Part shown: positions 1-9,173 of the stretch, one piece after another
How positions within the stretch are numbered: position 1 is the first letter of the stretch
Layout of the letters: each line of letters starts with the position of its first letter
Notes under the pieces: model-generated
Databases searched by the model: none
What the model was told of the DNA's origin: nothing
The model's input: the letters and a program-made list of their open reading frames with translations, nothing else
Position numbers and translations under genes: made by a program
Assembly (NCBI GenBank): GCA_013139345.1
Contig: WTAY01000233.1
Span: 1-11,306, forward strand
Length of the DNA: 11,306 nt
Source: Methylophaga sp.
GTDB taxonomy: Bacteria; Pseudomonadota; Gammaproteobacteria; Nitrosococcales; Methylophagaceae
Direction of reading: 5' to 3'

Positions 1-695
1 CGCCCTTTATCGTTGTTAGCGGTAATACCCAATAAGCGATGTAATGTTTTTGCTTCTAATGACGGATTGCCCGTTTCACTAATGGCTTGTTGCAAGCGGG
101 CCGCTGCTTTTCCTGTTGGCGCGGCTAAGGCAATCTTAAGTTTAGGTGCTTGACCATGTAGCATTTTTAACAATCGTAAAACGATGGTTGTTTTACCTGT
201 GCCAGGTCCACCTGAGATAACACTGAACTGACGTGTTAATGCCATTAAAACAGCAATTTTCTGCCAATCTACACCATCATATTTGCTCTGCCAGCCGGTG
301 AAATCCTGCTGTAACGTCTCTGGCTTAACAATGTCTATTGCTTGGCAACGTTGTTGTATCGCTTTCGCAACGGTTTGTTCATCTTGCCAATAACGGTATA
401 AATACAATAAGCCCTCATCGGTCAAAATTAAGGGTTTATAGTCTCCGGCAGCGCCAACCACATGGCTCTTGTTTAAGCGTATGAGTAATTCGGTTTTATC
501 TTTACACGCAACTAAGTCTTGTTGGCTAATATCGTCAAGATTCAAACAAACATGCCCTTGTGAAACGGCATCACTTAATAAAGCTGAAACGGTTGCCACA
601 AGGTCATCATCACCATGATTTAAGCGGTCAATAAAGTGAGCAAACTGGCAGGCAAGCTCACTAAGGCCAGCTTGTCTTAATGTCAGATCATTCAT
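1..695 (-). CDS. recD: RecD, exonuclease V alpha subunit (5'-3' helicase), N-terminal part only
   Basis: This is the fast 5'-3' SF1B helicase of the RecBCD complex, which unwinds double-strand ends with RecB and RecC in the cytoplasm. The reading frame is open from the ATG at 693-695 to the left edge, giving 231 codons; the protein continues outside the window. Residues 1 to about 120 match the N-terminal domain that docks on the complex. The Walker A motif GGPGTGKT is at residues 162-169, with K168 as the ATP-binding lysine, followed by the family segment APTGKAAARLQ and TLHRLLG. The start overlaps the recB stop by 8 bases (688-695, ATGAATGA) and has a strong AAGGAG 6 bases upstream, so translation follows recB. 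Identity is firm. The C-terminal helicase motifs cannot be checked here. Confidence 0.95.
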   Translation of the reverse strand, partial: MNDLTLRQAGLSELACQFAHFIDRLNHGDDDLVATVSALLSDAVSQGHVCLNLDDISQQDLVACKDKTELLIRLNKSHVVGAAGDYKPLILTDEGLLYLYRYWQDEQTVAKAIQQRCQAIDIVKPETLQQDFTGWQSKYDGVDWQKIAVLMALTRQFSVISGGPGTGKTTIVLRLLKMLHGQAPKLKIALAAPTGKAAARLQQAISETGNPSLEAKTLHRLLGITANNDKG

Positions 696-3600
696 CAGTC
701 GCTCCTTGCAAACAGCGATCTAAGGCATCAATAACCGCCACACTTGGCTTGTCATAAAAAATCCCTGCTTGGCCCCACTCTGCTTTCATGCCTCGAATAA
801 ATAAATAATAAGCACCACCGAGATGTTGCTCGGGGTCGTAGTCTGGCAGTCGTATTTTTAAATAACGATGCAATGCCAGCGTATAGATTAAATATTGTAG
901 AGGATAGTCATGAGAAATCATGGCGTTATCTAATTGTTCGGCTTGATAATCTGCCTCATTATTGCCTAAATGATTGGATTTATAATCGACAATATAAAAA
1001 CGACCATCATGCTCAAAGACCAAATCAATAAAGCCTTTCATAAAACCTGTTAAATCATAAAACTTTAAGCGATTTATAACTGCTTTTAATGGCGAGTGTT
1101 CAGGCAATAATGGTAATAGTTCCTGCTTCAATCCCCCTACAGTTAAGTTAGCTACGGGGAAGTAGAAAGCTAATTCATCTAAACGTTTGTCCTGCGTTAA
1201 TTGGTTTAAACTTAACTTATCTTCACCCATTGGTGTGGCTAACACTTCACTCAACCACTGGCAGGCTACCGTTGTCCATTTTTCGTCAAAACCATATTGT
1301 AATAAGGTGCGAGAAACCAGTTTTTGCATTGCCTCTTGGTCATCACTTGCAAAGTCCCAATATTCAAATAAGGCATGCAAACACGTTCCTGCTTGAGCAC
1401 CCCGAGGAAATGAAAACCGATCTAATACTGAGCGCACAACAGGCTGAGCAAGGTTCACATCTGACGATGATGTTTGGGCATCATAATCAGGTAATTCGGC
1501 ATCATGCCCCTTGGTTAATGCACTAAAGCTACCAATTCGCCACGGCTGTTGAATAACACCATCAAATGTTTTCGCCGCTAATACCCGCTCATGGCTACTT
1601 TCTGTTTGATAACTCACCACTTCTTGTTCAGTAATTTTTTCAACTGAAATAGTGCCTTCGCTTTCTTCAGCTAATAGCTGCAAGTCAGCCAACATCACAT
1701 CCCCCTCTAATTCATGCAATGTCGGGTGCAACAAACTAAATAGGGCCGAATTGCTCACATGTGCGCCATCACCTCGGCCTTTTGCATTGCCCCAAATAAT
1801 GATGCAACGTTCACGAGCGCGCGTTAACGCGACATACAATAAACGGCTGTCTTCGGCTTGTTCTTCACGTGTTACACCTTCACCTGCCTGACTTAGTGCA
1901 GGTTCTGAAAAGGCGGCACAGGCTTGTTTACTCTCATCATCTTGATGAAAGCTGATCACAGCTTCATTTGCAGAACGTAAATTAGCATCCCAAAGGAAGG
2001 GACAAAATACTATCGGATATTCCAAGCCCTTACTTTTATGAATAGTAATGATTTTGACCAATTGCTCATCACTCTCTAATCTTAGCTGTGCCGCCTCATC
2101 ATTCGCTTCTGCAGATTGAATATGTGTTTTCAACCAATATAAAACGGCTTCCATACTGTCGTTTTGATGACGAAACTGCGCTTGAATAAGTTCAGCAATA
2201 TGATTCAAATTAGTCAGCTGTCGATCACCATCAGCTAAACATAGCAGTCTCTGTTCTGCCGAAACAGACACCAATAACTGCCGAAATACACGCATGAAAC
2301 CATACTTCAACCAGCGTTGATGTAGCTCGTAAAAGAAATCAAGTTGCTCATGCCAACGTGCTTCTTCTTGTTTTAATTGATACAACTCACTCGCAGTAAA
2401 GTCCCATAAATTAGTTGCTAAAGCTGCTGTCACACGTTGTTCATTATTAGGTTCGCTAATGGCCAATAAAACACGTTCCAGTAATATCGCTTCGGCTGAT
2501 GTAAAGACATTATCTCGGCCTTGTTGCACACTATTAACACCACGCTGTTGCAAACACTGTTGCACGGCATTCGCTTGACGATGATTTCGCACTAAAACAG
2601 CAATATCGCCCCCTGTCAGGCTACGAGTTTCATCTTGTTTTTCATCAAACAAATGTGCCTGTCCCACTGATGATTTATTCAATAGCTGAGCAATTTCATC
2701 TGCGGTAACCGTTGCAGAAATAGCGGTTAGATCTCGCTTAGACATAGCTTTAGCATTGCCCGCCCACATAAACTGTAAAGCAGAAGAATCACCATCAACA
2801 ACATCTAATGCTGTGGCATTATCTCGCGCTGCCCCCACGGCATGAAAAGGAATATCTTCATACATAAATGGCTCGGCATGTCGTTCAAATAAACGATTAA
2901 CGGCAGAAACCAAATGAGGATGAGAACGCCAGTTTGTCGTTAATGTATGCTCATTCTCTGCCCGCGACTTGGCTTTGAGGTAGGTAAATATATCTGCACC
3001 ACGGAAACTATAAATCGCCTGTTTAGGGTCGCCCACCAAGAAAGTCGGCAAACCACTGTCTGCATAAATTCGGCTAAAACTCGCATATTGCACAGGATCA
3101 GTATCTTGAAATTCATCAATCAATGCGGCACGGTATTGCTTGCGTAATTGCTCAACAAGCCAATCACCTCGCTGACCATGCAATGCCTGATCAAGGTTGA
3201 GCAATAAATCATCATAAGACTGAACCTGTTGCTTTAATTTTTGCTCAGGTAATGACTCACGTAAATAGTCCAACAACGTCACACGTAACTGTTGGTGTTG
3301 CAACTCTCGACCTTGCTGCAATTGCTGGTAGGCTTCAAATACCTGCTCACACGCTCGCCAGAAATAAAGCTCAGGTAACAGCTGTCCTTTTTTTAGCCCC
3401 TCTTCCATTTTTCCTTGAGTGAATTTTTCAAAGCCTTCAAACAAATCTGCCGGCATGGCTTCTTCGGTCATCATCTTCGTTAAGAGAATCAACCACTTTG
3501 CGACACTGGCAGCACGGTATTTATTACCGTTTAACAAGGTCTTATTATTTAACGTTGCAATGACCTGTTCGCTTTCTTTCAGCCACCATTTTCTAAGTTC

Positions 3601-4245
3601 AACAAATGCACGTTGAGACTGTGAAATACACTGTCCCATATCCACTTCTGGCACCGCTAAGTTTTGAACGTATGGCTTGCCGACAAGATTTCTGACTGAA
3701 CGTAATAATGTTTCAGGTGTTTCATTTTTACTTAATAAATACGCTACAAATTCTTTATCGGCAGTGCTTATCTCACGTCGCCAAAAATCATCCGTTGCTG
3801 ATTGCAATAAGGCAAGATCATCACCAATCAACTCCAGCTCAAACCTCAAACCACTTTCAAAGGCAAAGTCAGCCAACACTCGCTGACAAAAACCATGAAT
3901 CGTAAAGATCGCCGCCTCATCAAAACCTTGAATAGCCGAGATTAATTTATAACTGGCAGACCGAACAGCCTCAGGTTCAACAATGGCTGGAAACAGCTTT
4001 CTATCGGCAGGGTCTTTTAACAAATCATCCCGTGCATCCACCAGCTTTTGCCGTAAACGATCACGTAACTCCTCCGTTGCCGCTCGGGTATACGTCACCA
4101 CCAAAATCTCAGAAACCTTTAAGTCTTTTTCTAAAACAAGGCGACAATACAACTCTGCTAAGGTGTATGTTTTTCCTGTACCTGCACTTGCCTCTATAAG
4201 GTTTAGGCCGTCTAAGGAAACGGTTTCTGCATTAAAGGCAGTCAT
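688..4245 (-). CDS. recB: RecB, exonuclease V beta subunit (3'-5' helicase and nuclease)
   Basis: RecB is the 3'-5' SF1A helicase and the only nuclease of RecBCD, and it also loads RecA after Chi. The 1185-residue product is essentially the length of E. coli RecB (1180). Visible motifs: Walker A ASAGTGKT at residues 19-26; the segment AAIFTIHGFCQR near 110-122; UvrD-family motif II DEFQDTD starting at D377-E378; motif III VGDPKQAIYSFRGAD; TIHKSKGLEYP and LLYVALTRARER of motifs V and VI. The C-terminal nuclease has D1074, D1087 and K1089 (FIDL, then VDYK), with the same 13/2 spacing as D1067, D1080 and K1082 of E. coli, so it should be active. The gene is intact. Its ATG lies only 9 bases after the jetB stop, with a weak ribosome site (AGAG), so translation is probably coupled to jetB. 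There is no space for a promoter of its own at this junction. Confidence 0.97.
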   Translation of the reverse strand: MTAFNAETVSLDGLNLIEASAGTGKTYTLAELYCRLVLEKDLKVSEILVVTYTRAATEELRDRLRQKLVDARDDLLKDPADRKLFPAIVEPEAVRSASYKLISAIQGFDEAAIFTIHGFCQRVLADFAFESGLRFELELIGDDLALLQSATDDFWRREISTADKEFVAYLLSKNETPETLLRSVRNLVGKPYVQNLAVPEVDMGQCISQSQRAFVELRKWWLKESEQVIATLNNKTLLNGNKYRAASVAKWLILLTKMMTEEAMPADLFEGFEKFTQGKMEEGLKKGQLLPELYFWRACEQVFEAYQQLQQGRELQHQQLRVTLLDYLRESLPEQKLKQQVQSYDDLLLNLDQALHGQRGDWLVEQLRKQYRAALIDEFQDTDPVQYASFSRIYADSGLPTFLVGDPKQAIYSFRGADIFTYLKAKSRAENEHTLTTNWRSHPHLVSAVNRLFERHAEPFMYEDIPFHAVGAARDNATALDVVDGDSSALQFMWAGNAKAMSKRDLTAISATVTADEIAQLLNKSSVGQAHLFDEKQDETRSLTGGDIAVLVRNHRQANAVQQCLQQRGVNSVQQGRDNVFTSAEAILLERVLLAISEPNNEQRVTAALATNLWDFTASELYQLKQEEARWHEQLDFFYELHQRWLKYGFMRVFRQLLVSVSAEQRLLCLADGDRQLTNLNHIAELIQAQFRHQNDSMEAVLYWLKTHIQSAEANDEAAQLRLESDEQLVKIITIHKSKGLEYPIVFCPFLWDANLRSANEAVISFHQDDESKQACAAFSEPALSQAGEGVTREEQAEDSRLLYVALTRARERCIIIWGNAKGRGDGAHVSNSALFSLLHPTLHELEGDVMLADLQLLAEESEGTISVEKITEQEVVSYQTESSHERVLAAKTFDGVIQQPWRIGSFSALTKGHDAELPDYDAQTSSSDVNLAQPVVRSVLDRFSFPRGAQAGTCLHALFEYWDFASDDQEAMQKLVSRTLLQYGFDEKWTTVACQWLSEVLATPMGEDKLSLNQLTQDKRLDELAFYFPVANLTVGGLKQELLPLLPEHSPLKAVINRLKFYDLTGFMKGFIDLVFEHDGRFYIVDYKSNHLGNNEADYQAEQLDNAMISHDYPLQYLIYTLALHRYLKIRLPDYDPEQHLGGAYYLFIRGMKAEWGQAGIFYDKPSVAVIDALDRCLQGATDE
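702..707 (-). promoter_or_regulatory. Shine-Dalgarno of recD (AAGGAG)
   Basis: Read on the minus strand, AAGGAG lies inside the last codons of recB, 6 bases before the recD ATG at 693-695. It fixes that start and supports the 8-base overlap of recD with recB. Confidence 0.75.
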
Positions 4246-4254
4246 AATTCAACT

Positions 4255-4845
4255 CTAGCTATCCGATACACTATTTTTATACTCATCAACCAACCTATAA
4301 AGAAAAGAGACACCCGCTACATTAAGAAAATACCGTTCAGCCCCCGTCTTATGAGCAAAGTTTCTAGAGACTAGAAACTCCATCGCCTTCCCCCACCCGC
4401 CAGATAACTTAGCCGTCATCAAAATATCGGTATATTCATCATTCAAAGATAATGCTTTTAAATCATCAGCATTAAGGCCTAAATCAATTTCGCCAATATG
4501 CTCAAGGTCTCGCCCTGTTCGTGCATAATGCCTTCCCAATAACATTAAAATCACTTGAACTTTAAACGCATTTTCATCCGCCTCATTACTTTCAAGGTCC
4601 TGAGCATCTTTGATATAAAAAAACTCACCCGATTCATCCAGAACGAGAGCATAACCAATATGCAGATAAAGTTGATTAAAGTGAGATTGATGCTTAAACA
4701 GTAGGGTATAACTCTGATTATCGACTAACTCCGATCTCAAATCATGATAAATCTGTTTTGGAATAATTTTACCCGCAGTCAACTCACGATAAATAAATGC
4801 ACTCTCATCTATTTTTATAAGATCAAAATCATTTATATTACTCAC
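4255..4845 (-). CDS. jetB: JetB/MksE-like subunit of a Wadjet SMC complex (MukE-like)
   Basis: The 196-residue protein fits the size and position of the MukE-like winged-helix subunit of Wadjet/Mks complexes, which binds the kleisin JetA and DNA. Features that suit this call are an N-terminal helical part with GKIIPKQIYHDL near residues 25-37, an acidic FFYIKDAQDLESNEADE segment around residues 75-92, and a C-terminal winged-helix-like end. The gene follows the kleisin gene directly, as mukE follows mukF. The start is GTG (4843-4845), supported by GGAGGT 5 bases upstream; it overlaps the jetA stop by 8 bases (GTGAGTAA). The assignment rests mainly on size, fold-like pattern and neighbours, because MukE-type proteins diverge strongly. 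I see no transmembrane segment or signal peptide. Confidence 0.75.
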   Translation of the reverse strand: MSNINDFDLIKIDESAFIYRELTAGKIIPKQIYHDLRSELVDNQSYTLLFKHQSHFNQLYLHIGYALVLDESGEFFYIKDAQDLESNEADENAFKVQVILMLLGRHYARTGRDLEHIGEIDLGLNADDLKALSLNDEYTDILMTAKLSGGWGKAMEFLVSRNFAHKTGAERYFLNVAGVSFLYRLVDEYKNSVSDS

Positions 4846-6250
4846 CCTTCACCTCCATAAACGCCAACCGTTGCATTCTATAAATATAGGCATTATCACC
4901 ATATTGAATCTGTTTTCTTTTATTTGTGGTCACTAACTTAAACCCTGACTTCCCATCTCTATATTTATAAGAAACATGGAAAAGTGCCGTTAATAAATCT
5001 GTAAATTGATAGTTTTCAAAATAAGGTTCAATCCGATGATGCATCATGACAACAAAGTCATCTGTTTCTCTAAAGGTCATATTAGAAATAAAGTTATATA
5101 TTTTCTCTGCTCGCAGCATTCTATGCTTACTTGATGTTTCTTTTTTCGACGGCCCCTCTTCAGGCAACATTAACTTAATCAACTTCAAGTCATCAAGTCG
5201 CAATGACACCTCATTATGGAAATTAGAGATATAAGAAGTAGAATGACTCAATCTATAAGGCTTAGGACGCGCTTGCTGCTTTAAACCGATGACAAACCTT
5301 GTCTTCTGAGCCCAACTTTTTTCCATGAATTTTCTAGCCATGTTCTCTGTTTGGGTTTTCTGGTGGCTACTTAATAATCTCTGGTATGCAGCTTCCATTG
5401 CATTTGATTCTAAAATCCCATGACGTGTTTTCTTTAAAAACCGCTCAACTTCGTCAGATAGTCGATTAACAGGTTTATAAATGTTAGTTAAACTAATTGA
5501 AAACAAAAATATCTGGTGTGCAATGGTTGGCTGCTCTCGATTCTCCATCATCTCTTTACAATCATTAATAAGCGAGAATAAATTAGCCCCATCACTTAAC
5601 CGTGTTGTTTCATTTAAAAATGATAATGTTGGCTTAATCCTTCGTTCATAAATATGGCTCACACGATCAAACATTTCTTGTCGGTAATGAGTAAAATCAT
5701 CGTGTTGTCGACTGGCATCAGAACTCATATCTTCTAATTGCTGATTCATTCGCTCCATCGATGAAATGTTTTTTCTCAACGATCCATAAATATCACTCAG
5801 CTGTTTAAGTAAGTCATCCCTCATTTCAGTGTAATTAGGATCGTTATTATCAAAAATAACTAATGCCATCAATCTTTGTTTAACAGAACGTAAACTATCT
5901 AAATGACTGCGTAACCGCGAATCCGTCAACTCTTGATGCAGTGAAGCCTCACAAAGACGAAATAAACTAATTACTTCATCTTGAAAAATAAGGTGTCGTT
6001 CACCATCAACAGTGCTTACATCAGCAATAATCTGGCACTGGTATAAATTATCCGTTTTAAATGCAACTCTAAGTCGTTGCTGCTCCTCTTTTGGTGTCAC
6101 TCTAAGGTATTGTCGCAGGCTGATTACAAATTGAGATTCTCGAATGAACATCTCCCCTTGCTCATCCATCTGCTTAATGCAGTTAAACATAACGGTAGGA
6201 TGCTCAAATAGCAGCTTTACCGTTGTATGAGTATTAAATTTCTTACTCAT
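4838..6250 (-). CDS. jetA: JetA/MksF-like kleisin subunit of a Wadjet SMC complex
   Basis: This is predicted to be the kleisin that bridges the two heads of the SMC dimer and recruits JetB. From the ATG at 6248-6250 it has 470 residues. The N-terminal part (residues 1 to about 100, TVKLLFEHPTVMFNCIKQMDE onward) looks like a winged-helix head-binding domain. The middle (about 110-340) is largely helical and charged, with probable coiled coil. The C-terminal 100 residues again look globular, which would suit the second winged helix. Size and neighbours match MukF/MksF/JetA. A longer frame begins with TTG at 6257-6259, adding three residues. I prefer the ATG because it gives the same 8-base overlap with the upstream stop (ATGAGTAA) seen at the other jet junctions. 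The Shine-Dalgarno is weak (GGAT), so translation is probably coupled to jetC. Confidence 0.78.
   Translation of the reverse strand: MSKKFNTHTTVKLLFEHPTVMFNCIKQMDEQGEMFIRESQFVISLRQYLRVTPKEEQQRLRVAFKTDNLYQCQIIADVSTVDGERHLIFQDEVISLFRLCEASLHQELTDSRLRSHLDSLRSVKQRLMALVIFDNNDPNYTEMRDDLLKQLSDIYGSLRKNISSMERMNQQLEDMSSDASRQHDDFTHYRQEMFDRVSHIYERRIKPTLSFLNETTRLSDGANLFSLINDCKEMMENREQPTIAHQIFLFSISLTNIYKPVNRLSDEVERFLKKTRHGILESNAMEAAYQRLLSSHQKTQTENMARKFMEKSWAQKTRFVIGLKQQARPKPYRLSHSTSYISNFHNEVSLRLDDLKLIKLMLPEEGPSKKETSSKHRMLRAEKIYNFISNMTFRETDDFVVMMHHRIEPYFENYQFTDLLTALFHVSYKYRDGKSGFKLVTTNKRKQIQYGDNAYIYRMQRLAFMEVKGE
4851..4856 (-). promoter_or_regulatory. Shine-Dalgarno of jetB (GGAGGT)
   Basis: A near-perfect GGAGGT on the minus strand sits within the last codons of jetA (Met-Glu-Val-Lys-Gly-Glu), 5 bases before the GTG at 4843-4845. 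It is the strongest ribosome site among the jet genes and decides the GTG start. Confidence 0.75.
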
Positions 6251-9173
6251 TCTGATCAATCCAATCCGTTTGATCTGCTAAAGCAAGGTCAGTTAAATAC
6301 TCCGATCCTAATGGCTCAACCCCCTCGCCCCCATTCCAGAACACCAACGTTCTCTTATTATCATAAGGTTGGCTCGTCATCATTTCATCCACTGAAAACC
6401 AAAGCCCAATTTTATGTATTAACTCAGTGCTAACGCTATGTGTTGCTGCGGCAAATAAACTAAAGCCAGCGTCAGATAAGTTTGGCAAAATCCAATCAAA
6501 CTGATCAATATTAATGTCAGCGGCCTCATCAAAAACAAGCGGCATTTCTAACCTAATCCCCGTTGGAATAACTCGCTTTAGTAATATTTTTACTAACTCC
6601 AAATTAATTAACACCGTTGTAGATGTGGACTGTGCCTTGCCCTGCCTTTCATCATCATTTTTCTTACGTGTTTCATAACTCAGGTTCGTTATGATCTTAT
6701 CCATCGTTAATCGACTATCACCTTCTTTAAAAAAGGTTTCTACAAAGACTTTCAACCGCTCATAAAATTGATCCGACAGCATATTATCGCTGTATTGATC
6801 TAACTTATTGATCTCATCAACTAAATGCCTAAACTTAGGGTGAACCGCTATTGTCGCCTTAATTTCTGTCAGATCATTAATTGTAACGGAACTTAGTTCT
6901 CGATTTATACTTGTTTCAAACCGATGGATAATTTCATTATTATCTCGCAAGACTTTGGCATAACTCGCCACGGATTCGTTATGGCTATGCAAATAATCTA
7001 AATATGCTTTTTCAATATTATCTAAATCATTAAACGTATCACGCAGTTGATTAATCCCACTTTCCATTACCTTATTATTAGGAGCTTGAGAAAGAAGCGC
7101 TCTTTCATCGACAAAACCACGACGCTGTAAATCTTTTAGTTCTAACTGAATACGTTCTCGCAAACGTTCAAACTCACGTAAATCACTATCCAGTTGCTCA
7201 ATTCTCTCTTCAGAAACACCTATAGGCTGTGTTAATTCAATATCATCCATAGAAAGCTTCTTTAATCTAGAATAACGAAGTTCTAATCGGCCCAATGTTC
7301 TCTTAAGCCTGTTTAGTTCACCAACCGCCTTCTCTTTTTCATCTTTTACCTGTTTTAGTTCAACCGCTTTTTTTTGTGACTTGTCGAAACTTGCCTGATG
7401 TTTTTCTTCCTTTTTATCTAACTTCTCAATAGTGGCCTTATACTGGGCGCTATTTTTCCCTTCTTGCTCAACAACTAAGGAGGCAGGGTAATGATCAAGG
7501 TTGTTAATGTCACTCTCTGACGCTTTACGTTTCTTTTTCAGTTTGTCTATTTCTGTTTTCTGACTAATCGCATCTTTCTCAATACTAATATTAGTATGTG
7601 TTTTTTCATGGCTAAAGAGATCAGCAGTCGTATCGTCTAACTTTCTTTGTAAATTTTCTCCCACATCCACCGTCTGCTTAGAAAAATGCTGATCAAACCA
7701 CTGAAGTGAATCTCCTTCATCAGAAAACAAACCAGTAAAGTGATTGATTCCAGATAGCTCCTCATCTGTCATTTTCCGGTTAGGGTTAGCCATCATGATA
7801 TTTTTGTTAATCGCAGACAACACCATGCTGGCCTGCTCAGGCAACTGCTCCACTAATTGAAACTCTTTACTTTCTAATGATTGCTTAGTTTGGATAATAT
7901 CTCGTTTACATTGAGCTATTTTCCCTTCAAGTTCTGCTTTTAATTGAATGTTACCTTCTGTCGTTTGTAAGGCAGAAATTTCTTTGTCAATCTCTTCAAT
8001 ATAGTCTTGTAAGCAGGATTTAATCTCGCTTAAATGATAGTTCTCGGGGTATTGCGCCTGCAATATACCCACTTTTCGTATTATTTCATCCTGCTCTTTT
8101 CTGCGCCGAACACTATCTGCTAATAGTGTTTTAGCACCTGCTATTTCCTTACGTACCTCATTTAATATCGCTTTATGTTCACCCTTAATATCATCTTCTT
8201 TTCTAAACTGTTTAGCACTGTCTAAAGCCGCTTGGTTAGACTTTTTTTGCTGATGTAATATCGACTTAGTTAAAAGGACATAGGTTTTATCTGACTCACT
8301 CAACCTTCTGTAACTGTCATAATCCTTCGTCAATTTAATAAACTCAGGCTGTAAATTACGCAGCTCAACAATATGAGCACGCTGCTGTTTCAAATCATCA
8401 TGCTTACTCAAAAAAGTGTCAACATCAAAGTCTAAAATATCATCGGTAGTTTTCTTCCCTGACTCAATAATATTGGCTAATGCAAGCGCCATCGACTCTG
8501 CACTGGCATCCATTTCGAATAATAATAGAATCAATGCTCGCAGTGATTCAATATTGTCATCATTCACTTTATGTAAAGGAACTAAACAATAACGTGAACT
8601 ATCACTATCTAGTAAGTCATTCGCTTCAGCATAGAGTGTATGACGCAACTTAGCAGGATCACTGATTATTTCAGTTTTTGGTGATAACCTTTTCAGTTTA
8701 TCCTTTATATCAGCAATAGAAAGGTCAGCTACAGCTCGCCCAATGCCATCATCATCACCTGAAGCATCCCAAAAGAAATGCCTAATCTTATCAAAAGAAA
8801 ATGGGGTGAAAATTCGGCCATACCCTAAATTATTCGTTCTATAGAGAATTTGACAATGTGTACCCGCTTCATTTTCACTTTCTAAAATAAGAAAGCTTCG
8901 CATGCTCGGAAAATAGTGACGATAACTATCATTATTGCTGTAATAGTCATTCTTTTTAGGTTCTCGAAAAGCAAACTTTATTTGGCTTTTATTGAAGTTG
9001 TGTTCAGGTAACAAAAACAACCGTAAAGAATTTAATACACTTGATTTGCCGATATTACCTTTACCTAACAAAATAGCATGACGATCAATCGGTATTTCAA
9101 TAAAACAAAACCCAGCCGAATCCACCAGCACTAAACGCTTTATTTTAATCGTATCAAGTACTTTACTCATCAT
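6243..9173 (-). CDS. jetC: JetC/MksB-like SMC ATPase of a Wadjet complex
   Basis: This is the motor of the complex: a MukB-like SMC protein that dimerises, binds ATP between its heads and extrudes DNA loops. In the 976-residue frame the Walker A motif is GKGNIGKSS at residues 37-45 (K43, S44), followed by VLNSLRLFLLPEHNF. Long charged heptad-rich stretches run from about residue 280 to 440 and from about 530 to 770, with a less charged segment near 450-520 that may be the hinge. The C-terminal head holds a signature-like QSTSTT at about 848-853, Walker B LVFDEA with D882 and E883, and an H-loop H912 in AATHSVS. The protein is much shorter than MukB (about 1480) and suits the Wadjet/Mks class. 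The coordinates use the first ATG. The second ATG (9168-9170) has better spacing (7 bases) to GGAG at 9178-9181 and makes an 8-base overlap with jetD. Confidence 0.88.
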   Translation of the reverse strand: MMSKVLDTIKIKRLVLVDSAGFCFIEIPIDRHAILLGKGNIGKSSVLNSLRLFLLPEHNFNKSQIKFAFREPKKNDYYSNNDSYRHYFPSMRSFLILESENEAGTHCQILYRTNNLGYGRIFTPFSFDKIRHFFWDASGDDDGIGRAVADLSIADIKDKLKRLSPKTEIISDPAKLRHTLYAEANDLLDSDSSRYCLVPLHKVNDDNIESLRALILLLFEMDASAESMALALANIIESGKKTTDDILDFDVDTFLSKHDDLKQQRAHIVELRNLQPEFIKLTKDYDSYRRLSESDKTYVLLTKSILHQQKKSNQAALDSAKQFRKEDDIKGEHKAILNEVRKEIAGAKTLLADSVRRRKEQDEIIRKVGILQAQYPENYHLSEIKSCLQDYIEEIDKEISALQTTEGNIQLKAELEGKIAQCKRDIIQTKQSLESKEFQLVEQLPEQASMVLSAINKNIMMANPNRKMTDEELSGINHFTGLFSDEGDSLQWFDQHFSKQTVDVGENLQRKLDDTTADLFSHEKTHTNISIEKDAISQKTEIDKLKKKRKASESDINNLDHYPASLVVEQEGKNSAQYKATIEKLDKKEEKHQASFDKSQKKAVELKQVKDEKEKAVGELNRLKRTLGRLELRYSRLKKLSMDDIELTQPIGVSEERIEQLDSDLREFERLRERIQLELKDLQRRGFVDERALLSQAPNNKVMESGINQLRDTFNDLDNIEKAYLDYLHSHNESVASYAKVLRDNNEIIHRFETSINRELSSVTINDLTEIKATIAVHPKFRHLVDEINKLDQYSDNMLSDQFYERLKVFVETFFKEGDSRLTMDKIITNLSYETRKKNDDERQGKAQSTSTTVLINLELVKILLKRVIPTGIRLEMPLVFDEAADINIDQFDWILPNLSDAGFSLFAAATHSVSTELIHKIGLWFSVDEMMTSQPYDNKRTLVFWNGGEGVEPLGSEYLTDLALADQTDWIDQNE

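Noticed and set aside
1187..4258. Plus-strand open frames of 65 to 98 codons, such as those at 1230-1526 and 3983-4258
   Set aside because: They lie antisense to the well-supported recB gene and their products show no recognisable domain.
6251..6259. TTG start for jetA, adding three residues
   Set aside because: The ATG at 6248-6250 is a stronger codon and gives the same 8-base overlap as the other jet junctions; the Shine-Dalgarno does not favour TTG.
5046..6433. Plus-strand open frames at 5046-5234 and 6227-6433
   Set aside because: They are antisense to jetA and the jetA/jetC junction and have no family features.
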